Of a stretch of 64,000 bases of DNA, positions 58,392 through 64,000 are shown in pieces. A program made the translations under genes and the position numbers. Under the pieces are notes generated by a model. It had not been told where the DNA came from. It saw only the letters and a program-made list of their open reading frames with translations, and ran no database searches. The stretch spans positions 370,501 to 434,500 of the forward strand of contig CM049309.1 of the NCBI GenBank assembly GCA_026874595.1, read 5' to 3'. This DNA comes from Sipunculus nudus (Eukaryota; Annelida; Sipuncula; Golfingiida; Sipunculidae). Positions within the stretch are counted from its first letter, which is position 1; each line of letters starts with the position of its first letter.

Positions 58392-59850
58392 TTGTATCCG
58401 CAAAAACGAAGTTTTGCGGATACTATGTTTTTGACCGGGTTCCTCTGCCGCCGCCGCCGCGTTCGTTTCCGGAGAACTCCTCTGAGACTACTGGACAGAT
58501 TTTTCCGAAACTTACACAATTTATCAGGTCACATGTGAACTGGTGCCTAACCAAGTGACCTTGACCTCTGACCTTTCCTCTCTGCCCAGCGTCTGTTTGT
58601 GCGTCTGTTTCCACACATAAACCCACATATCTCAAAAACCGTTTGACCGATCAGGAAAAATTGTTTACACAAATGTAGCCCTGGGATAGCTTTATAACAT
58701 ACACAAAAAAAGGTGGCGCCACCTGCAACCATGTTTGCACAGTGTCCATCTGTTCATCTGCCTTGGGTTAAAATCACTCATATCTCTGCAGTGGTTTGAC
58801 TAATTCACCTAAAATTCGGCATGCTTATACATCCTAGATAGCTTTCTTGATTTTATGACAGGTGGCGCCACCTACATTCACGTTGACGCTGCACACATCC
58901 AAGCTCATATCTCAGGAACCGTTTGTCCGATCAGGAAAATTTTTTTCACAAATGTAGGCCTGGGATAGCTTTATGACATACATAAAAATAGTGGCACCAC
59001 CTGCAGCCATTTTTGCACAGCGTCCATCTGTTTGTCTGCCTTAGGTTAAAATCGCTCATATCTCTGCAGTGGTTTGACTAATTCACCCATAAATCGGCAT
59101 GTGTATACATTCTAGATAGCTTTCGTGATTTTATGACAGGTGGCGCCACCTACCTTCATGTTCACGCTGCAGACATCCAAGCTCATATCTCAGGAACCGT
59201 TTGACCGATCAGGAAAAAATTTTTACACAAATGTAGCCCTTGGATAGCTTTATAACATACACAAAAATTGTGGTGCCACCTGCAGCCATTTTCGTACAGC
59301 GTCCATCTGTTTGTCTGCCTCAGGTTAAAATCACTCGTATCTCTGCAGTGGTTTGACCAAATTACCTGAAATTCGGCATGCATATACATCCCGCATAGCT
59401 TTCTTGATTTTATGACAGGTGGCGCCACCTACATTCACGTTCATGCTGCAGACATTAATGCTTATATCTCCGGACTCGTTTGACCAATCAGGAAAAAATT
59501 TTACACAAATGTAGCCCTTGGATAGCTTTATAACATACACAACAATGGTGGCGCCACCTGCAGCCATTTTTGCACAGCGTCCTTCTGTTTGTTTGCTGAG
59601 GGATAAAATCACTCATATCTCTGCAGTGGTTTGACTTTTCCACATGAAATTTTGCATGTGTATACATCTTGGATAGGTTCTTGTTCAAATAACAGGTGGC
59701 GCCACCTACAATCATGTTTATGTGGCAGAGATCCATTCTAATATGTAACACATGTAACTCTATTTCCCCTTGCCACTCAATCCATCCCTCACTTCACCCG
59801 GCTGTCCTTCTCTGATTTTGGCGGATACACGTAGTCGCTTGTCGACTACC
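58392..59850. repeat. Repeat element with ~280-bp tandem units and GGTGGCGCCACC palindromes
   Basis: The left edge is gtatccgcaaaaacgaagttttgcggatac, a hairpin. The right edge contains ttggcggatacacgtagtcg. Between them lie about four to five units with landmarks atctctgcagtggtttgac (58777, 59062, 59338, 59617) and ggataGctttataacatac, spaced about 275-285 bp. AGGTGGCGCCACCT-type palindromes lie at 58712, 58861, 59139, 59419, 59547 and 59695. Shared CGGATAC at both edges suggests defined element ends. A single copy of the unit lies at 54480-54830. Confidence 0.85.
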
Positions 59851-59859
59851 CGTCTTCTA

Positions 59860-61637
59860 GTTATAAATGTATGTTTTTTTTAAGTGACATAATCAGGAGC
59901 AATATCATGCCTATTCTTTCACACTTTCACAACCTAGCACACAGCCTCAATATCTTACATACATTTGTTCAACACCTTGGTATGGTTGTGAGTATGAGTA
60001 AACACAGTGCACATGTGTCTGTTTACCATAACAAGGCCACGTGACCTGAGGTCCCATTTTGCACATGTGCAACAGATCCAAAACAAGGACAAGTCCAAAC
60101 TAGTCCTTACATGGACCTTCGATCATGTCCTCTGATATATCTTTCCTGAATGGACATTATGGTCCATGGGCCATACGCAAATTAATTGTGGACACTGTCA
60201 CAAAGATCTGCTTGATTGGTCCAGGGTTCTCAGCTGAAATGACAGTGTGAGCCTGTGTGTCAGCTACAACAGTGATATTTCAGCCAGGGGGCACACATAT
60301 TACATAGTTTTTACCAAGTCAGACATGGCCTCTTCTAATTGACAGGTGTTATGGCCCAGGTGATGAAAGCCATTCAAAGCACTGTGTTTATGCTTACGCC
60401 TGTGATCATGCCCGGTCCACTGTTTTTAACATCAGAATACAGGAGATAGTTTCAGGGCATCATTATCCTAAAAACATGTTAGACTAATCATTGGCAATCA
60501 ACCCATGCAATAAATCCAATTTTTTTAATAAATCACTGTCCTCAATTACATAGGTTGAAAAGAAACACGGTGTTCCTCAAGTAAAATGGCATTAAGTTAA
60601 TCATTAACTGCCATCCGAACTTGCCACAAGGCTCCTGAACATTTTCCAAAAGTTCATTTTTCCAAACATAACAGCTTGTCCCCCAATGCTTTCAGAAAAA
60701 GAGTGCTCCACTGTTTTACTGAAAAGATGAATTATTATTTCATAAAGTAAAATTATTGCATATTTTGAACAAAGATTAGCAAGTTATTCACATTATAGAA
60801 AGAAGCACCAACCATGATGGTTGAACCTATTAATCTTCAAAACAAGCATTAGCAATCAATTGTACTTTTTACTGTGAATATACAAGAAGTACAAATATCA
60901 CCTCAGTGCCTGAGGACAATACTTCCCATCAATTGTCAACAACATATGATGCCATAATCAGTATATACATGCTGACCCAGTATGACAACCTAGGACCTGT
61001 CAACTCTAAACTTGAATATTCATGATCTGCCCAGCAAGATTTGACCAAGTTTCTCTGACCTCATAATCAGGTGACTTTTCTTAGAATTACAAACCAGATA
61101 TGCAGTAGGCATCTGGTGGTATCAGAAAAAACAAGGTCACAACACTTGAGCACCCTGGCACCACCTGCGACTAGTAATGTACATTTTGATTTATATTATA
61201 TACAATCCTGTTACAGATATGGATAAATTATTACAAATCTATATTCAAAGACTTTTCCCTGAATTATATTTACATGTTTACATGTATATAACATCACACC
61301 AGTAGTGAACAGGGCAATGAACTTCGTCCCAGTAAAAGACCAGATTCCATTTGAAAACTTAAAGCAGATAAACTTCAAGGCCCTGTACTAATTCTTAGTC
61401 CCAAACAAACTGCCCTCCAGTTGTCCTTGAAAAGAATATTAAATTCAATCTCCAACAAAAAAAAATATTTTTATCTAAAATAACAGAGCTCCTGTTATAC
61501 TTGAACTAAACACCCAATTAACAATGTAGGTCAGCTTCGAGTACATGTGTCAGTTTGAGGTCTTTTCTGTATCTCTTTATCAGAAGTCTAGTGATATTGT
61601 TCTGATAAATGTCCCAGACGGGAGGCATACATGTGGT
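59860..61637. other. WDR36 intron, no feature seen
   Basis: AT-rich, apparently low-copy sequence. I found no exon of the WD40 part, no tandem array and no RNA gene here. Confidence 0.45.
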
Positions 61638-61793
61638 TTACCCACCATCCTCAGTCTTGTCTGACCTTGACTCGGGACAAACTACTGGCTCTTTATTAGC
61701 AACAAAAAAGTTGCCCATGACATTGTTCTTGATTTGATTAGGGGTAATTGTATAACAATCTTCCACCTCAAAGTCAACACCAGTGGCTCTGAC
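61638..61793 (-). CDS. Possible terminal exon of unknown identity
   Basis: On the minus strand, acceptor gtatgtatgtgtttcag (AG 61796-61795) is followed by a 51-codon open frame, VRATGVDFEVEDCYTITPNQ then IKNNVMGNFFVANKEPVV and CPESRSDKTEDGG, ending in TAA. Composition looks protein-like and unlike the repeats around it. A GTAAAC donor at the end would also allow an internal exon. It does not match what I know of WDR36, in whose intron it lies. It may be an alternative exon, a nested gene or chance. Confidence 0.25.
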   Translation of the reverse strand, partial: VRATGVDFEVEDCYTITPNQIKNNVMGNFFVANKEPVVCPESRSDKTEDGG

Positions 61794-62044
61794 ACTGAAA
61801 CACATACATACAGATACACACGCACCAATATATATACAGAGGTATTTATTTTAAACCACTTGAAAATACAATGAGTTATTTTAAATTATTCTTTTTTTTT
61901 CATACTAATGCCTGGGGTTAAGCACAACATTTCACAAATACAGATACATTATTTGAAGAATGTTCTGACTAAGCAAAATGAATCAGATAATAAAAATGGA
62001 ATAGGGACATCCATGATCATGGATACTTTCAAACAATCAAAAAT

Positions 62045-62600
62045 CACTTTTGAATCAAGTTAAAGGGGCCTGTTCCTCTACCTGACAACTATTAACTAAA
62101 GATAGTGATTTTTGAATCAAGTTAAATGGGCCTGTTCCTATACCTGACAACTATTAACTAAAGATAGTGATTTTTGAATCAAGTTAAAGGGGCCTGTTCC
62201 TATAACTGACAACTATTAACTTAAGATAGTGATTTTTTAATCAAGTTAAAGGGGCCTGTTCCTATACCTGACAACTATTAACTAAAGATAGTGATTTTTG
62301 AATCAAGTTAAAGGGCCTGTTCCTATACCTGACAACTATTAACTAAAGATAGTGATTTTTGAATCATGTTAAAGGGGCCTGTTCCTTTACCTGACAACTA
62401 TTAACTAAAGATAGTGATTTTTTAATCAAGTTAAAGGGGCCTGTTCCTATACCTGACAAATAGTAACTAAAGATAGTGATTTTTGAATCAAGTTAAAGAG
62501 GCCTGTTCCTATACCTGACAACTATTAACTAAAGATAGTGATTTTTGAATCAAGTTAAAGGGGCCTGTTCCTATACCTGACAAATAGTAACTAAAGATAA
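62045..62600. repeat. 62-bp minisatellite, 9 copies
   Basis: The unit contains GATAGTGATTTTTGAATCAA, GTTAAAGGGGCCTGTTCCTA and TACCTGACAACTATTAACTA. Landmarks tgaatcaag at 62051 and 62113 give a 62-bp period. Copies differ by single bases. Confidence 0.95.
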
Positions 62601-62614
62601 TCCTTTGAACATTT

Positions 62615-63175
62615 TATAAACAAGAGACCTGTGGGTCACAGCACTCAGCTGAAATTGGAATGAGAATATTTTTATAACTAGGAAACCAAGGGTCTTGATT
62701 ATCAGCTGAACTGGTCAAAAGGAGAGGTTTATGAGTTATTGTTTTCAAAATATGGGTCCTGTGATCAGTTTGAAGCCAACCTGTCTAACCAAACTGGAGT
62801 GTTTATCTAAAAACTAATCTGTCAATGGATGGGCCCTGTGACCTTGACCTTTGACAAAGTGACCTCAAAATCAAAAGAAACCTTCCCCAATTCGTATGTG
62901 GAAGATTGAACGTTTGGGATGAATGTTTGGCTGAAAATGCATCCACAATCTTTTAAAAGAAGTGGGTCCTGTGACCTTGACCTTCGACCTTATGACCCCA
63001 AAAGGGTTCTTACATTATTGATAGGCATATATAAGTCAAGTTTGAAACCAATAGGTCAATCCAAACTGGAGTCATCATCTGGAAACAAATATTTGGACAT
63101 TCAGAAAGACAAAAAGACAGACGGACAGGGTGATTAATATAAGGCATTCACTTATTCAAACAGGGCCCTAATAAA
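62615..63175 (-). repeat. Minus-strand copy of the ~145-bp nuclear-receptor-site repeat
   Basis: tgtgaccttgacctttgaca near 62828 and tgtgaccttgaccttcgacc near 62972 are 144 bp apart, with atccacaatcttttaaaagaagtgggtcc and aaaccaataggtcaatccaaactggagtcatcatctgg matching the inverse of 14890-16260. The left end (62615-62690) shares acctgtgggtcacagc with 47560. Confidence 0.8.
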
Positions 63176-63269
63176 CAACACTAGGTTTCAGGGCATGATG
63201 AATCCACAGATGCAAATCTGTTAGTATCTATATAATTTAGCAGTCTCAAAATAAAGAAAAATAGCATCA

Positions 63270-64000
63270 AACAGATCAAAGCCTACAGGGCTAATGCAAA
63301 CCAGTGCAATGGGATATAACCAGGTATAATGCTTCCAATGCTGGGCCATTACTTTTCAAGTACATGTGTAACATTTATATAAACAATTTAAGTACTAAAC
63401 ATTTTGATCAAGAACCAATTACACAAACATCACTGCTGAAATTCAGGCATGGGTGCACACAACACAAAAATTATTGTAGCTGGCACCACCAGTCTTGCAT
63501 ACAATGAAGCTATCACAGATGTATATATATATATGTCTAATTTAAGGCTGATATATCAAACCCCATCCCCCACCCCACCCCCTGAGAATAAGCAGGGACC
63601 TACACTGTGCAAAAATTATTGAAGGTGGTGCCACCAGTCTTGTACATGTGATGCTATCCTATTTATATAAATATGCCTAATTTCAGGTTGATATATCAAA
63701 TTCCTCTGTAGAAATAAGCAGGCACATACACTGTGCAAAAGTCATTGTACATGGCGACACCTGTCTTGTGAACGAGAAAGCCATCAATAATGCATAGACA
63801 GGTAAAAATATCAGACCAATACATCAAACTTCCTTTGTGTTTGATGCACTGGGCTGACCAGGCTAAGGTGAGAAAGGCAGTTGCCCCGAGTGAACTGTGA
63901 AAAATTTATTGGCTCAAGCCACTGCACTGAGTGAACTCTTGACCTTTACCTTGCTGCACACATGGCACAAAAGGCAGTCTGCCAAAGCTATAAACAGATC
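63270..64000 (-). repeat. Inverted partner of the 7390-8030 interspersed repeat, cut by the window end
   Basis: The reverse complement shows the same landmarks in order as 7390-8030: tatagctttggcagactgcc, gagttcactcagtgcagtggc, cccagtgcatcaaac and aaaagtaatggcccagcattgg. Confidence 0.75.

Overview
Eukaryotic nuclear DNA, most likely from a bivalve mollusc (inferred). Coding information sits in short exons with GT-AG introns and is swamped by repeats. Several dispersed families look like those common in bivalve genomes: TTTTTAGCTCAGCTGA-type elements with GTCCGTCGTCCGTC, tgaccttgacctttgacc-type repeats, and GGTGGCGCCACC-bearing repeats. There is no sign of prokaryotic organisation.

Two convergent genes account for the coding content. 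Gene 1 (+ strand) is seen as six exons at 11020-11800, 13172-13321, 16577-16708, 29018-29143, 30280-30452 and 44711-44890, with a stop at 44888-44890. It is the C-terminal ~513 residues of a basic Ser/Arg/Pro-rich protein with an acidic tail. I do not recognise the family. Three successive phase 1-1 exons each carry a related K-x-Y-x-Q-x-LQ motif. Gene 2 (- strand) is the 3' end of WDR36/UTP21, an SSU-processome subunit. Four exons at 58062-58181, 53558-53642, 50942-51129 and 46999-47148 keep phase and together encode the diagnostic Utp21 C-terminal domain. The two stop codons lie about 2.1 kb apart, tail to tail.

Layout: 1-8870 dispersed repeats; 8870-10857 33-bp minisatellite; exon 1; 11911-12649 element with perfect 55-bp inverted ends; exon 2; 61-bp array; ~145-bp array carrying nuclear-receptor-like sites; exon 3; 20-bp satellite split by a 735-bp solo LTR; 20293-25907 L1-like LINE with target-site duplication and ORF1/ORF2; 26003-27023 PIF/Harbinger element; 40-bp array; exons 4 and 5; 13.7-kb 59-bp satellite filling intron 5; last exon and 3'UTR with three X-box-like sites; WDR36 3' end with 36-bp, 29-bp, ~137-bp, ~280-bp and 62-bp arrays in its introns.

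The main theme is that most introns of both genes carry their own, unrelated tandem array, often starting within a few hundred bases of a splice site. The long open reading frames in these arrays (up to ~900 codons) are by-products of repetition, not genes. All counts and alignments were made by eye.
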